Virus record (IMG/VR): IMGVR_UViG_3300035681_000054
Coordinates: 1-39,526 of that record
Source: a virus
Strand: one strand, 5' to 3'
Length of the DNA stretch: 39,526 bases
Shown here: positions 5,869 through 14,542 of the stretch, one piece after another
Position numbering within the stretch: the first letter of the stretch is position 1
Layout of the letters: each line of letters begins with the position of its first letter
Position numbers and translations under genes: made by a program
Notes under the pieces: generated by a model
What the model was told of the DNA's origin: nothing
Databases searched by the model: none
The model's input: the letters and a program-made list of their open reading frames with translations, nothing else

Positions 5869-7046
5869 AGAAAATGCTCATGCGAGTTACTGATGACAGC
5901 CCCAATGCTCTTAATTCAATCTATTTGCGTGTTACCATTAATAGAGTTCAATTAAGAATAGCTACTCCTATAAGAGTAAAGAAAAACGAGTTTAATCATG
6001 ATACAGAAGAAATAAGAATACCTGGTGATACTAAAAAGAGTCACGATTATACCCGCGTGCTGGCATCATTAATGGCGAAGGCCGAAAATATTTTTACAAA
6101 ATATATGCTTATGGAAATACCTCTTACACCAGATAAATTTAAAACAGAGTGGCATATCTTCGGCAATAGAAATAGTTTCATTGATTTCATGGAACGAGAA
6201 ATAAATGAATTAAAAAATACAACTTCGAGAGCCGGAAGCACTATTACAGTTTACAATACCATTCTTGGAAAGCTAAGAGCATTTATGCCAAATTTAAGCT
6301 TTGCGGATATGGATGGCACCTGGCCTGAAAGCTTTGACAGGTATTTAAATTCTAAAAATTTATCGCCAAATACAAGGCACAAAGCGCATAAAACAGTTAA
6401 AAAGTTTATTAACATAGCTTTTGATAAAAAGCTAATGTTTAATCATCCATATGCTAAATTTAAAGTTAAGCGCATTAAAGGCAATAGGCAGCATTTACAT
6501 ATCGATGAATTAAAGGCGCTAATTGATTTGGAAGCACAAGGCGTATTATCTGCAAGTCATCAGTACACATTAAGAGCTTTCTTATTTAGTTGCTATACAG
6601 GAATTCGTTTATCCGATTGTCGCGTCCTAGATCAAAGAAGCATTATTAATGGTGTGCTAACATTTAAGCCAGTAAAAACAAAAAATGACAGTATAATTGT
6701 AAGATCTCCATTATCAGAAGCTTCAATGGAGCTAATAAATAAAACAGGGAAACTCTTAACATGTATTAGTGATAGCAAAATGAATGTGGCTTTAAAAATT
6801 ATTGGTCATAGAGCAAATGTGCAAACGCCATTAACCTTTCATGTAGCAAGGCATACATTTGGTACACATTATATATTAAGTGGCGGTAATGCAGTGGAGC
6901 TAATGCACCTCATGGGGCATAGTAAAATAGAAACTACCATGATCTATGTCCACATGGCCGAAGAACAAAAGGCCGCTAAAATTGGAATTAATAAATTTGA
7001 TGCATACCTTAAAAAATCTGGAAGTTCTTTAAGAGTGGTTAGTTAG
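5844..7046 (+). CDS. int: Tyrosine recombinase (phage integrase)
   Basis: About 400 residues from the ATG at 5844; the frame is open from 5778, but the upstream part crosses the arm-type repeats, so a later start is preferred (the ATG at 5874 is also possible). The N-terminus, NSIYLRVTINRVQLRIATPIRV, is the arm-binding domain usual in Bacteroidetes integrases; a SAM-like core-binding domain follows (from TSRAGSTITVYN). All catalytic residues are present, counted from 5778: R277 in CYTGIRLSD, K300 or K302, H355 and R358 in FHVARHT, H381 in LMGHSK, and Y390 in TTMIYVH. It should integrate and excise the phage at the tRNA-linked attP just upstream. Confidence 0.93.
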   Translation: MGKNVKYHKKMLMRVTDDSPNALNSIYLRVTINRVQLRIATPIRVKKNEFNHDTEEIRIPGDTKKSHDYTRVLASLMAKAENIFTKYMLMEIPLTPDKFKTEWHIFGNRNSFIDFMEREINELKNTTSRAGSTITVYNTILGKLRAFMPNLSFADMDGTWPESFDRYLNSKNLSPNTRHKAHKTVKKFINIAFDKKLMFNHPYAKFKVKRIKGNRQHLHIDELKALIDLEAQGVLSASHQYTLRAFLFSCYTGIRLSDCRVLDQRSIINGVLTFKPVKTKNDSIIVRSPLSEASMELINKTGKLLTCISDSKMNVALKIIGHRANVQTPLTFHVARHTFGTHYILSGGNAVELMHLMGHSKIETTMIYVHMAEEQKAAKIGINKFDAYLKKSGSSLRVVS

Positions 7047-7330
7047 TTTTTTTTATTAGTTACAATATAAGCACCATCCTTCCAGGATCTATTTTTTACA
7101 AACCAAATACCAAGCTCATCAGCAAATAAAAAAGTATGGCTTAAATAAACAGCCTGAGCAAAGCAAACTGTTTTACTATTTGTATCTAAAATAAAAGTTC
7201 TTTTTGCAATTGCAGCTGTACCATCTTTAATAAAAAATTTGTGCCCACCTAGTGAATAAGTGTGGGCACATTTTTTACTACCTATTATGTGCTTTTCAAT
7301 AAAAGCCAAATCAACATTAGGATGTTCCAT
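7043..7330 (-). CDS. Hypothetical protein, lysogeny region
   Basis: 95 residues, no family recognised. It appears rich in beta strands (HKFFIKDGTAAIAKRTFIL, then AVYLSHTFLF) and is not membrane-bound. It is convergent with the integrase, overlapping it by 4 bp, and its ATG overlaps the stop of the HicB-like gene by one base, so those two form a small operon. Position beside the integrase and away from the lytic operons fits a gene expressed in the prophage, such as a toxin partner or exclusion protein; this is inference. Confidence 0.6.
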   Translation of the reverse strand: MEHPNVDLAFIEKHIIGSKKCAHTYSLGGHKFFIKDGTAAIAKRTFILDTNSKTVCFAQAVYLSHTFLFADELGIWFVKNRSWKDGAYIVTNKKN

Positions 7331-7791
7331 TAAAAAGAATAAGCTACTGTTCTATTGTAACCATTTACCATCATTTGTGGGTAAACTGGCATTTCAGGCT
7401 TTGTATATTCAGATGGGGTTGATTTTTTATCTAAAGTTATACTGGTTGCCCCTTGTGATCTTTTTACAACAGTTTTATACTTAAAGTTTCTTGATGCTTT
7501 AAGTTGCCAACCTAATAACTCTAGTTCTTTTTTTAATCCTTTCCCAAATTTTTGTGCTATGTCGAAAAATCCTTGTATTGCAATTCTCGAAACATTTTCA
7601 ACATCTTCTTTATTTTCTGCTGAAATAGTAATTCCTCCAAGAGCAGGTAAAGTAATTAGACATTTACCACAATCTTGCACAGCAACAAAAATTGGAAGCT
7701 GTACAGTAAAATTGCTTTTAAATTTATCAACAGGAGTTTCTTTAATGGTAGCTACAATTTCCTTAATAGGAAGATTCATAGTTGTTTTCAT
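7330..7791 (-). CDS. Hypothetical protein, HicB-like N-terminal part
   Basis: 153 residues. The segment CLITLPALGGITISAENKEDVENVSRIAIQGFF resembles the HicB antitoxin fold, where a beta-strand pair (usually a V-x-FPDLPG pattern) is followed by a T/AEN-containing turn and a helix. The C-terminal half is basic and unlike a standard HicB DNA-binding domain, and the coupled gene downstream (95 residues) lacks HicA features. So it may be a HicB-fold orphan or a remote relative. A promoter-like pair of elements lies about 55-90 bp upstream, so the two genes could be expressed independently of the late operon. Confidence 0.55.
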   Translation of the reverse strand: MKTTMNLPIKEIVATIKETPVDKFKSNFTVQLPIFVAVQDCGKCLITLPALGGITISAENKEDVENVSRIAIQGFFDIAQKFGKGLKKELELLGWQLKASRNFKYKTVVKRSQGATSITLDKKSTPSEYTKPEMPVYPQMMVNGYNRTVAYSF

Positions 7792-7846
7792 ATTTTTTTT
7801 AGTCTGAGGGTTTTATAAACTTCGCTATCAACGTAAATTCACAATC

Positions 7847-7881
7847 CAAAGTTAACTTATAAGTTTGAAAGTTATAACTAA
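7847..7881 (-). promoter_or_regulatory. Candidate Bacteroidetes promoter for the 7791-7043 gene pair
   Basis: On the minus strand TAACTTTG (7854-7847) fits the -7 consensus TAnnTTTG, and TTTG (7881-7878) lies 23 bp upstream, slightly wider than usual. It stands between the late terminator and the start of the gene at 7791. Confidence 0.35.
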
Positions 7882-7934
7882 TATATGCAAATATTATTAT
7901 AAAATTAGATTAAATAATTGAAAAACAGAATTAT

Positions 7935-7975
7935 AAAAAAATCCCATTTAGAAATAAGCGCTCTAAATGGGATTA
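7935..7975 (-). terminator. Terminator closing the late operon
   Basis: A perfect 12-bp stem, ATCCCATTTAGA (7941-7952) with TCTAAATGGGAT (7962-7973), and a 9-base loop. On the minus strand it is followed by TTTTTTATAAT, so it should end the long late transcript just after the gene at 7995-8342. Confidence 0.85.
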
Positions 7976-7994
7976 TTTAACAGTACTTTATTAT

Positions 7995-8342
7995 CTACCC
8001 CGCCTTATCTAGCAATTCTTGTTTTTTGTTAGCTATTTCATCTTCTAGTATTTCTAAATCCCTGGTACTAAGTTCAAAAAGCCCTTCAATTTCTTCGTGC
8101 AAATCAAACATCAGGTTAATGTAGTTTTTTTGTGGTTCCAAATAAACTTCAATTTCTTGCGGATCAGAACAATCATTAATCAAACGGTCAAGTGTTAGCT
8201 CTAAACTTCGCCACGCTCGAATACCTTCGGCCACTGGTGTGGTTAAAATGTTGTTGTAAAGTTTTTCCACCAAAACTTCTTTTGGCAATTGGTTTAGCAG
8301 CTTTTGCAAATCATAAGCTCTGCTGTGAGGGTTTTGTAACAT
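7995..8342 (-). CDS. Hypothetical helical protein, last late gene
   Basis: 115 residues, acidic and almost wholly helical, ending in a likely coiled coil (LSTRDLEILEDEIANKKQELLD). No family is recognised. It is separated from the previous late gene by a 216-bp structured gap and followed by a strong terminator, so it may also be expressed on its own. The evidence that it is coding is its length, helical pattern and placement. Confidence 0.55.
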   Translation of the reverse strand: MLQNPHSRAYDLQKLLNQLPKEVLVEKLYNNILTTPVAEGIRAWRSLELTLDRLINDCSDPQEIEVYLEPQKNYINLMFDLHEEIEGLFELSTRDLEILEDEIANKKQELLDKAG

Positions 8343-8558
8343 GGTATTCAGTTTTGCGCACGCCCATCCGCTGCGAAAACAAAACTAACAACATGTGTCA
8401 ATTTAGATGAGTTTCTAAAACTCTCGGATGGGTTTACGGTTAGACTGATTTTGGATGAGCACATATAAAATTAATTTTGTTTTCGCGCTGCAATAATCCA
8501 AAGTATTTTCGAATTATCCAAATTTATTTTAGTTCTGCCAAATTACGTGCCAAAAATA
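8343..8558. other. Structured non-coding gap with nested inverted repeats
   Basis: No credible frame is seen here. Two inverted repeats interlock: CCCATCCG (8363-8370) with CGGATGGG (8425-8432), and GCGAAAACAAAACTAA (8373-8388) with TTAATTTTGTTTTCGC (8471-8486; one mismatch). They cannot both form in one simple hairpin, so alternative or pseudoknot-like folds are possible. Confidence 0.5.
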
Positions 8559-9101
8559 CTATTTAGGCAAAAATTCTTCAAGTCGCTGCAATTCTAATCC
8601 TGCATTTCTTACACTAACTATGTATTGAACCAACTGGCTAATAGTTATTCCTGTACCGGTTACTCCGCAAATAACAGCGGCCAAAATAGGTCCATTCCCT
8701 AGTAAAATAGCCGAAGCAACTACGCTTGTTAACAATGGCGTAATTATAAAGCCAATAAAATGATTCGATGCTGCTATTAAATACTTTCCTGCTGTAAAAT
8801 GCCTCTTATTTATGCTATCTGTACCATTAACAGTGTAAGGGCTATTATAAATTTTTGCCCTGTACTCTGGTGTTAAAATATCTTTATTAGAACTAACGGT
8901 ATAATCTATGACATCTTTTTTTAGCAAATAGTCTATTTTTTTGCTGTCTTTATGCATAAATACAAGCGTATCTCCATCATCGCTTAATAATTCAACATGC
9001 CTCATTACTCCACCACCTTTGGTGTTAATAATGTCCTGGCCAATACTTCTAATCGATAACAATATTCCAGAAATAACTAAAACTAGCTTAAATAATTTCA
9101 T
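8559..9101 (-). CDS. Secreted or membrane protein resembling a host protein
   Basis: 180 residues. It starts with a signal sequence or membrane anchor (KLFKLVLVISGILLSIRSIG), then a strand-rich part (VMRHVELLSDDGDTLVFMHK and DYLLKKDVIDYTVS) like the short repeats in Bacteroidetes exported proteins that begin with a KNGDTI-type motif. Two hydrophobic segments follow (GFIITPLLTSVVASAILLG and GPILAAVICGVTGTGITI). It comes directly after the tape-measure gene, where phages often carry genes that change the host surface. Superinfection exclusion or lysogenic conversion is a reasonable guess; a tail function is less likely because of the signal sequence. Confidence 0.65.
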   Translation of the reverse strand: MKLFKLVLVISGILLSIRSIGQDIINTKGGGVMRHVELLSDDGDTLVFMHKDSKKIDYLLKKDVIDYTVSSNKDILTPEYRAKIYNSPYTVNGTDSINKRHFTAGKYLIAASNHFIGFIITPLLTSVVASAILLGNGPILAAVICGVTGTGITISQLVQYIVSVRNAGLELQRLEEFLPK

Positions 9102-9140
9102 AATAATAAATTTATGGGTTTATGCCCCAAATATAACATT

Positions 9141-12029
9141 TTATCTGCCACTTAAATTTTCCAAAAGTTTTAACTCTTCATTTTTCTTTTTTAATGTGTA
9201 ATTACTAATAGTTACATCTTTCTCAGCATTACTTTTATTAATTTGAATAAGTTTTTCCAAATTTTTATTCATCGACATCAATAAAACATCAGTACTATTA
9301 CTATCATAATTATTATTAATTGTAGTGCTATTATTGGTTGAGCTTTTTTCCTTGCTAAAGCCACTAACATTAGCACTCGTATTTTTATAAAGCCAATCCA
9401 TGCTAATGCTTTTGCCATAATTATTCATCATTGCATCTATCAGTGGTTTGTTAGCCTCATAGGTAGCCTTTGCAATCAAGGCCTCTCCACCTTCTGCCCT
9501 TGCTTGTATTTTTCCATTATCATCCATTATATTAATTCCTCTGCTTGGGCTTTCATGGCTTGCACCTTTCAATATACCTCCTTTACGCATCTCTGGAATA
9601 GGAGTTTTAGCAATTGTGGCAACTTGTAACCCTCCCATTACACCCGCAGCAACAGCAAGCAATGGATTTCCTAAATTTTCAGCAATACCTTTAGCTGTAG
9701 CAATTATAGCACCCGCAAGTGCTAAGCCTTTCTCTCTTTTTGCTTGCACTATTCTTATTTCTCTTGCCCTAGCACTAGTTGCTCCCAGTCTATCTATTTC
9801 AGCTTGTTCAGCTACCCTTTTTAACTTATCGTATGCTGTAAAAATTTGATGTGTTTTTTCTAACCCACCAAGAGTAGTGTCAATTTGATGCTGATGTTGC
9901 GCCAACCATTTATCAAAAGTTTGTCGTTGCGCATCTTGTTTTTCTTTTTCAGCCTTTTCATATGCCTCAATTTCCTCCTGCATTTTAGCCTCGCGCTGTG
10001 CTTTTTCAGCCGCATCTTTTTCAGCTTGCATATCTTCATTTCCAGCAGCTATCCCCAATTCGTGTAAAGAGCCATAGCCAAATAAATCTATATTATTTTG
10101 CCTTTGCCTTTCACCTTCCTCATTATCTCTGCTTTTTTTCAACTTATCTTCATAGTCATTTTCAGCCTCCATGGCTTCAAAAAACTCTTTATCTGTTTTA
10201 TATCCTGTAAGTTTAAAAAGCTCGCTTTGTAGCTCCTTTACTTTCGCAATATGCCCCTCAATTTTATTAATTTTTTCACTCGCACTTGCTACCGAAGCTT
10301 TAGTAAGTGCCTCACTCTTGTTAGCAGCCTCTTTTTCTGCTTTTTGAATTTGTGCCAAGTTATCATATATAATAGCTTTCATTTTGCTATGCTTAATCAA
10401 TTCTTGCCCCGCAGCATCATATTCTATACTGCCCTTTTTAAGTTGCTTGCGCTTATTAATTAACTCCTTTATGGTATTTATTTCATCAACTAAACTTCTA
10501 GAAAGCTCTAATGCATTCATATTGCTAGCTTTTTCCCCAAATTTAGCTACTTCTCTATTATTAATTTCAGTATTAAGATTATAGCCCCTGTCACGCGAAC
10601 TTCCCATAAAAATCTTACCACTCATTAATTCATCTAATCCCAAAAGAGCCATTCTTGTTAAATTAATTACTTTCTTTAAAAAACCATTTATCCCGCCATT
10701 CTCATCAGTCATTATCGCATTGTAGGTATTAGTTAATTTGTTACTAGCGCTTGCCAAAGTATCCATATTTGTAGCAGCCTGATCCGAAGCTGCACTTAAC
10801 CCATCTTTGCCTAAAGCCACACTTAATTCATTAACTCGCTCAGTATTTTCTAAAATAATCTGAGCGGCTATCTTATTCTCCAATCCAAATACATGCGTTA
10901 GGGCAATATCATTATCCTTAATTTTTGCCAACTCCTCTAATCTAACCTGCAGGCTTAAATTTTTATTACTCAGCACATCAAGGTTAACACCCATTGCTTC
11001 CAAGTCTTCAATTGCTTTCTTATCAAGGCCTTTAGGGCTAAATCCTTTTGCCAACACATTACGTAGTTTGGTTCCTGCTTCGGCACCCTTTACGCCCTTT
11101 TCAGCCATTGTTTCAATTAATGCCACACTTTCGCTTATGCTCACATTACTGCTTTTGGCCGCAACACCAAATTCCAATAATGAACTTGTAATATCTGGCA
11201 CCTCTGCCGCACTTAACCTTGCACCTTCAGCCAATATGTTTACATATTTACCAGCTTCCCGCGCGGGTGCACTAAATTGGTTCATGGCATCGGTTAACCT
11301 GGTTGCAGCTTCGGGCAAACTTAGTCCGCTTGCATTGGCCAATAAAATGGCTTCTTTAGTAACCGATACAAGGGCCTCTTTAGCATTTAACAAATCGGGC
11401 TTAGCACTAGCAATTAATTTAAAAGCTTCAACTGCATCGCTTGCGCTGGTAGTGGTGCTTAATCCAATATCTTTAGCTGCTGCGGCATAAAATTTTAAAT
11501 CTTGCACACCCACCCCCGTTATGGCCTGCAAATTTCTCAGGCTCTTTTCAAACTCAACATTAACCTTTACAATATTACTAATAGCAGTATAAACTGCAGT
11601 AGCGGCACCAGCCACACCTACAAACATCAGTTCGCTCCTAATTTTACTCATCGCCTGTCCAAATTTGCCCAAGCCTGTCTCCAATTCTTTTTTTCTAGCT
11701 ATAACAGCCTCTATTTGCTTTCTATTCTCTTTAAAAGCAGCGCTTAAGGGATCTATAAATTGGCGCTTATTTTTCAAAGAGGCCAATTCTTTATTAAGCT
11801 CCTTTAAGGTCATTTGGTTTAAGCCTATTTCTTTGCGCACATTTGCCATTTTGGCCTCCACCTCCTTAAGCTTTTTGCTTGCATTAATATACTCCTCCGT
11901 ACCTCGCTTATTATCGCGCATCGTATTTTTAAGCTTTTGGGCTTCCATATCTAATTCCGCCAATGCTTTTCGAGCAGGGTTTCCATTCGCCACAACTTCT
12001 AATTGCACTTCATCTTTTCTTATTGCCAT
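9141..12029 (-). CDS. Tail tape-measure protein (TP901-type)
   Basis: 962 residues. It sets tail length and is ejected ahead of the DNA. An N-terminal coiled coil (about residues 20-125, rich in KLKEVEAKMANVRKEI-like heptads) is followed by a hydrophobic stretch (FVGVAGAATAVYTAISNIV) and the TP901 core: FEKSLRNLQAITGVG, then AAAAKDIGLSTTTSASDAVEAF, SGLSLPEAATRLTDAMNQF and ISESVALIETMAEKGVKGAE. A second coiled coil (AEKAQREAKMQEEIEAYEKA) precedes a hydrophobic Ala/Gly region (LAVAAGVMGGLQVATIA). At about 0.15 nm per residue the tail would be near 140 nm. The gene is unusual in following the other large tail genes. Confidence 0.92.
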   Translation of the reverse strand: MAIRKDEVQLEVVANGNPARKALAELDMEAQKLKNTMRDNKRGTEEYINASKKLKEVEAKMANVRKEIGLNQMTLKELNKELASLKNKRQFIDPLSAAFKENRKQIEAVIARKKELETGLGKFGQAMSKIRSELMFVGVAGAATAVYTAISNIVKVNVEFEKSLRNLQAITGVGVQDLKFYAAAAKDIGLSTTTSASDAVEAFKLIASAKPDLLNAKEALVSVTKEAILLANASGLSLPEAATRLTDAMNQFSAPAREAGKYVNILAEGARLSAAEVPDITSSLLEFGVAAKSSNVSISESVALIETMAEKGVKGAEAGTKLRNVLAKGFSPKGLDKKAIEDLEAMGVNLDVLSNKNLSLQVRLEELAKIKDNDIALTHVFGLENKIAAQIILENTERVNELSVALGKDGLSAASDQAATNMDTLASASNKLTNTYNAIMTDENGGINGFLKKVINLTRMALLGLDELMSGKIFMGSSRDRGYNLNTEINNREVAKFGEKASNMNALELSRSLVDEINTIKELINKRKQLKKGSIEYDAAGQELIKHSKMKAIIYDNLAQIQKAEKEAANKSEALTKASVASASEKINKIEGHIAKVKELQSELFKLTGYKTDKEFFEAMEAENDYEDKLKKSRDNEEGERQRQNNIDLFGYGSLHELGIAAGNEDMQAEKDAAEKAQREAKMQEEIEAYEKAEKEKQDAQRQTFDKWLAQHQHQIDTTLGGLEKTHQIFTAYDKLKRVAEQAEIDRLGATSARAREIRIVQAKREKGLALAGAIIATAKGIAENLGNPLLAVAAGVMGGLQVATIAKTPIPEMRKGGILKGASHESPSRGINIMDDNGKIQARAEGGEALIAKATYEANKPLIDAMMNNYGKSISMDWLYKNTSANVSGFSKEKSSTNNSTTINNNYDSNSTDVLLMSMNKNLEKLIQINKSNAEKDVTISNYTLKKKNEELKLLENLSGR

Positions 12030-12031
12030 AA

Positions 12032-12457
12032 CTATTTATTTAAAGGTGTTTCTAATACTTCTTTTATTCCAAGGCTTATAGCCTCGCTATATTTTGCACT
12101 AAAATTATACATCAACCTGTTTACACTTCCATAAGCAGTTTTACCATACCATTTAATAGGTTTCCTTCGTTCTATACCCATTAATTTTGCTTTTATATTC
12201 TCCGCTGTCGGCACTCCTTTATGATATCCCTTACCAGCACCCATATCCACAAATCTACCAGCTGTATCAAAAATTAATTGTGCAGCACCTTCATGTCCTT
12301 GTGCCTTTGCCAGTACTTTTCCGGCAAGGCTGTTAATCAGGGTGTCTGTAACCCTAATATCTTTCTTTTTTAACTCTATGTCAAGCCGTTCTTTTACATA
12401 GCTTGTCCACCATTCAAGTTCGCTCTGTATAAATAGTATTCTACTTTCTATGCTCAT
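12032..12457 (-). CDS. Hypothetical tail-region protein
   Basis: 141 residues, helical N-terminus (RILFIQSELEWWTSYVKERL) and a central segment GRFVDMGAGKGYHKGVPTAENIKAKL. No family is securely recognised. It overlaps the preceding large tail gene by 4 bp and ends 2 bp before the tape-measure gene, so it is translated with them and probably acts in tail assembly or as a small tail component. Confidence 0.6.
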   Translation of the reverse strand: MSIESRILFIQSELEWWTSYVKERLDIELKKKDIRVTDTLINSLAGKVLAKAQGHEGAAQLIFDTAGRFVDMGAGKGYHKGVPTAENIKAKLMGIERRKPIKWYGKTAYGSVNRLMYNFSAKYSEAISLGIKEVLETPLNK

Positions 12458-14541
12458 GCCTGATACATTTTTATTTCTGCATCTTTGATTCCTTCCGGTT
12501 CTACATTTACAATCAATTCTTCAGCAAAGTATTGGTTATGTTTTAAGGTAATTATTTTATTCAAGTTTAAACTCAACAATTGCAACAGAGATATTTTTAT
12601 AGGAAATACTACACTAATTTCTCTACTATTTAGGTATTGTAACCAGTACGTATCTATCAAATATTTTACAGTAAATTTAAAAGCACTAAAAGCAGTGCCA
12701 TTAAATAATATATTATTGCTGCTCGCAAATGGAGCCAAATAAGCACCACTTTGTGTCGATTGCAAGCCCTTGTAATGCGAGTAAAGTAAACCATCTTCAA
12801 AAGTATTGCCAATCGCCTTGCTACTGCCCTTAGTTTCAATATTAATGGCCATAACACCAGCATTATTTACCGTTGAAGTTAGGGGGCACCCTATAATTTC
12901 ATTTAAAAAAGAGTCAACATAAGATTCTCTTTTGCCTACATTATAATTGTTTTTATCAAAATTGTACAGGTTTTGCCCCGTAAACTTGCATGTAGTTTTT
13001 TGCCCTCGATACTCAATAACATAATCATCCCCCACAATATTAGTAATGTCATTCACATCACCCGGCAAATCTCCATAAGATAAAAAGTCATAATAAACAG
13101 TTTTCTCTTCATAGTTAGTGCGCTCTGTTACACCATATTTCTTTATTATACTTCTTATAAATTCACCTACAGTTATATTCGGAACATGGTTTTTAAAGCT
13201 AATGTTAGTATCTAAAATATTATTATGATGCTGGCTGCTCTCCCCCGAAGTATAATTATGAGTTTTAAAGTAAGCTACACCTGTTACACCTCCTATTGTT
13301 AATTCAGATGGGTCAATATCCGTTGTTACACAACCAATGTTGTAGTAAGAATTATGAGGAACGCCATGTATAGCCTCAGTGTCAAATTCAATAATCATAT
13401 AATAACCAACGCTAAAAGGCCCTGGCTGAAAGGTCGCATAAACCTCCATTAAATTTGTTAAAAGTATACCATCTTGCAAAAAAAACTTTGTATCAAGGCT
13501 CAAACCACTCAAATTAGGCAAATAAACACTCAATTTCCATACTAAGTTAGCCTTAGTTTCAGTTCCTGACACTACAGGAGGTACATAAAGCACGTAATTG
13601 TAATTATCAAAAGCTCCAAATGCATACTTTGATTTTAAAGTTTCCCAAAAAAAATCAACCCAGTTGCTTGCCCCACTCCATTCAAATTCTACATAACCAG
13701 CATTTTCATATTTGTCAATAGCATAGCTATTAACAGTTATTTCACGCAAAAAGTCTTCATGCTGCATTAACTCGCCCGATACTTGCCATCCAATTTCCGC
13801 CCATATTTGCTCTAGTATAAAAGCAGTATAAAGCTGCGGAATAATCTTCTGCAAATTAACTGTGTCAGCAATTAAGGTCTCAGCAGGGTAAAGGCTTGAT
13901 GTTTTTAAGTCACACCTATTCCTTATTAGTTTATTGGCTATAGGATCAAACTTGTTGGCTTCCTGATTACTAATTTCAAATGAAGAAAATTCACTAACAG
14001 TATTACCAGCACTATCTTTTGCCTCGCCATCCCATCCAATGCATCTAACAACCGGCAATGTAAATGTATTGCCTGTATAACCCGGTATGTAAGCATCAGC
14101 GCTAGCAATACATGAGTCCAAAAATAACATAAAGGCCTTGTAACTTTTCGGCACCTCTTGTCCTTTCCAAAACAATGCATCATTAAATATTACACTTGAT
14201 AGCTGTTTGTTATAAAACAAATTACTAAATGGGCTGTAAATAAAGCTAAATCTATAATATTGTTTAGTTGCACTTAATAATCTTATAAAGCCAAATCCAT
14301 GTAAAATACCTCCAATATATAAAGCAGCATCACTAATTATCAAATTCTTATTAGCATTTTCCAGTAAATATTGGCTCCCAAATATTTGTTCATTTTCGTA
14401 GCATACTATAGCCTGTATTGGTAAAGTATAGCTCCCCAATACTATTTCATTGTCTGTTGAAAAACCTCGCATCAAAATTTGCACGCTCGAATTTTGCAAC
14501 ACCAAACTTTTCCCACCTACTTTTATATCAATAAATGCCAT
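12454..14541 (-). CDS. Large tail protein, possible distal tail or hub
   Basis: 695 residues, rich in beta strands and aromatic residues. The start, MAFIDIKVGGKSLVLQNSSVQILM, looks like a structural barrel domain; a central helical part (LQKIIPQLYTAFILEQIWAEIGWQV) and a later one (VGEFIRSIIKKYGVTERTNYEEKTVYYDFL) recall the adapter/hub proteins of Bacteroidetes phage tails. No enzymatic motif is visible. It lies directly after another large beta-rich tail gene (1 bp gap) and before tape measure, so a distal tail or baseplate-hub role is inferred from size, fold type and order. Confidence 0.6.
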   Translation of the reverse strand: MAFIDIKVGGKSLVLQNSSVQILMRGFSTDNEIVLGSYTLPIQAIVCYENEQIFGSQYLLENANKNLIISDAALYIGGILHGFGFIRLLSATKQYYRFSFIYSPFSNLFYNKQLSSVIFNDALFWKGQEVPKSYKAFMLFLDSCIASADAYIPGYTGNTFTLPVVRCIGWDGEAKDSAGNTVSEFSSFEISNQEANKFDPIANKLIRNRCDLKTSSLYPAETLIADTVNLQKIIPQLYTAFILEQIWAEIGWQVSGELMQHEDFLREITVNSYAIDKYENAGYVEFEWSGASNWVDFFWETLKSKYAFGAFDNYNYVLYVPPVVSGTETKANLVWKLSVYLPNLSGLSLDTKFFLQDGILLTNLMEVYATFQPGPFSVGYYMIIEFDTEAIHGVPHNSYYNIGCVTTDIDPSELTIGGVTGVAYFKTHNYTSGESSQHHNNILDTNISFKNHVPNITVGEFIRSIIKKYGVTERTNYEEKTVYYDFLSYGDLPGDVNDITNIVGDDYVIEYRGQKTTCKFTGQNLYNFDKNNYNVGKRESYVDSFLNEIIGCPLTSTVNNAGVMAINIETKGSSKAIGNTFEDGLLYSHYKGLQSTQSGAYLAPFASSNNILFNGTAFSAFKFTVKYLIDTYWLQYLNSREISVVFPIKISLLQLLSLNLNKIITLKHNQYFAEELIVNVEPEGIKDAEIKMYQA

Positions 14542-14542
14542 A

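Noticed and set aside
11068-11490. Long plus-strand frame opposite the tape-measure gene
   Set aside because: Its composition follows from the Ala/Ser-rich tape-measure codons on the other strand; no start signal or family.
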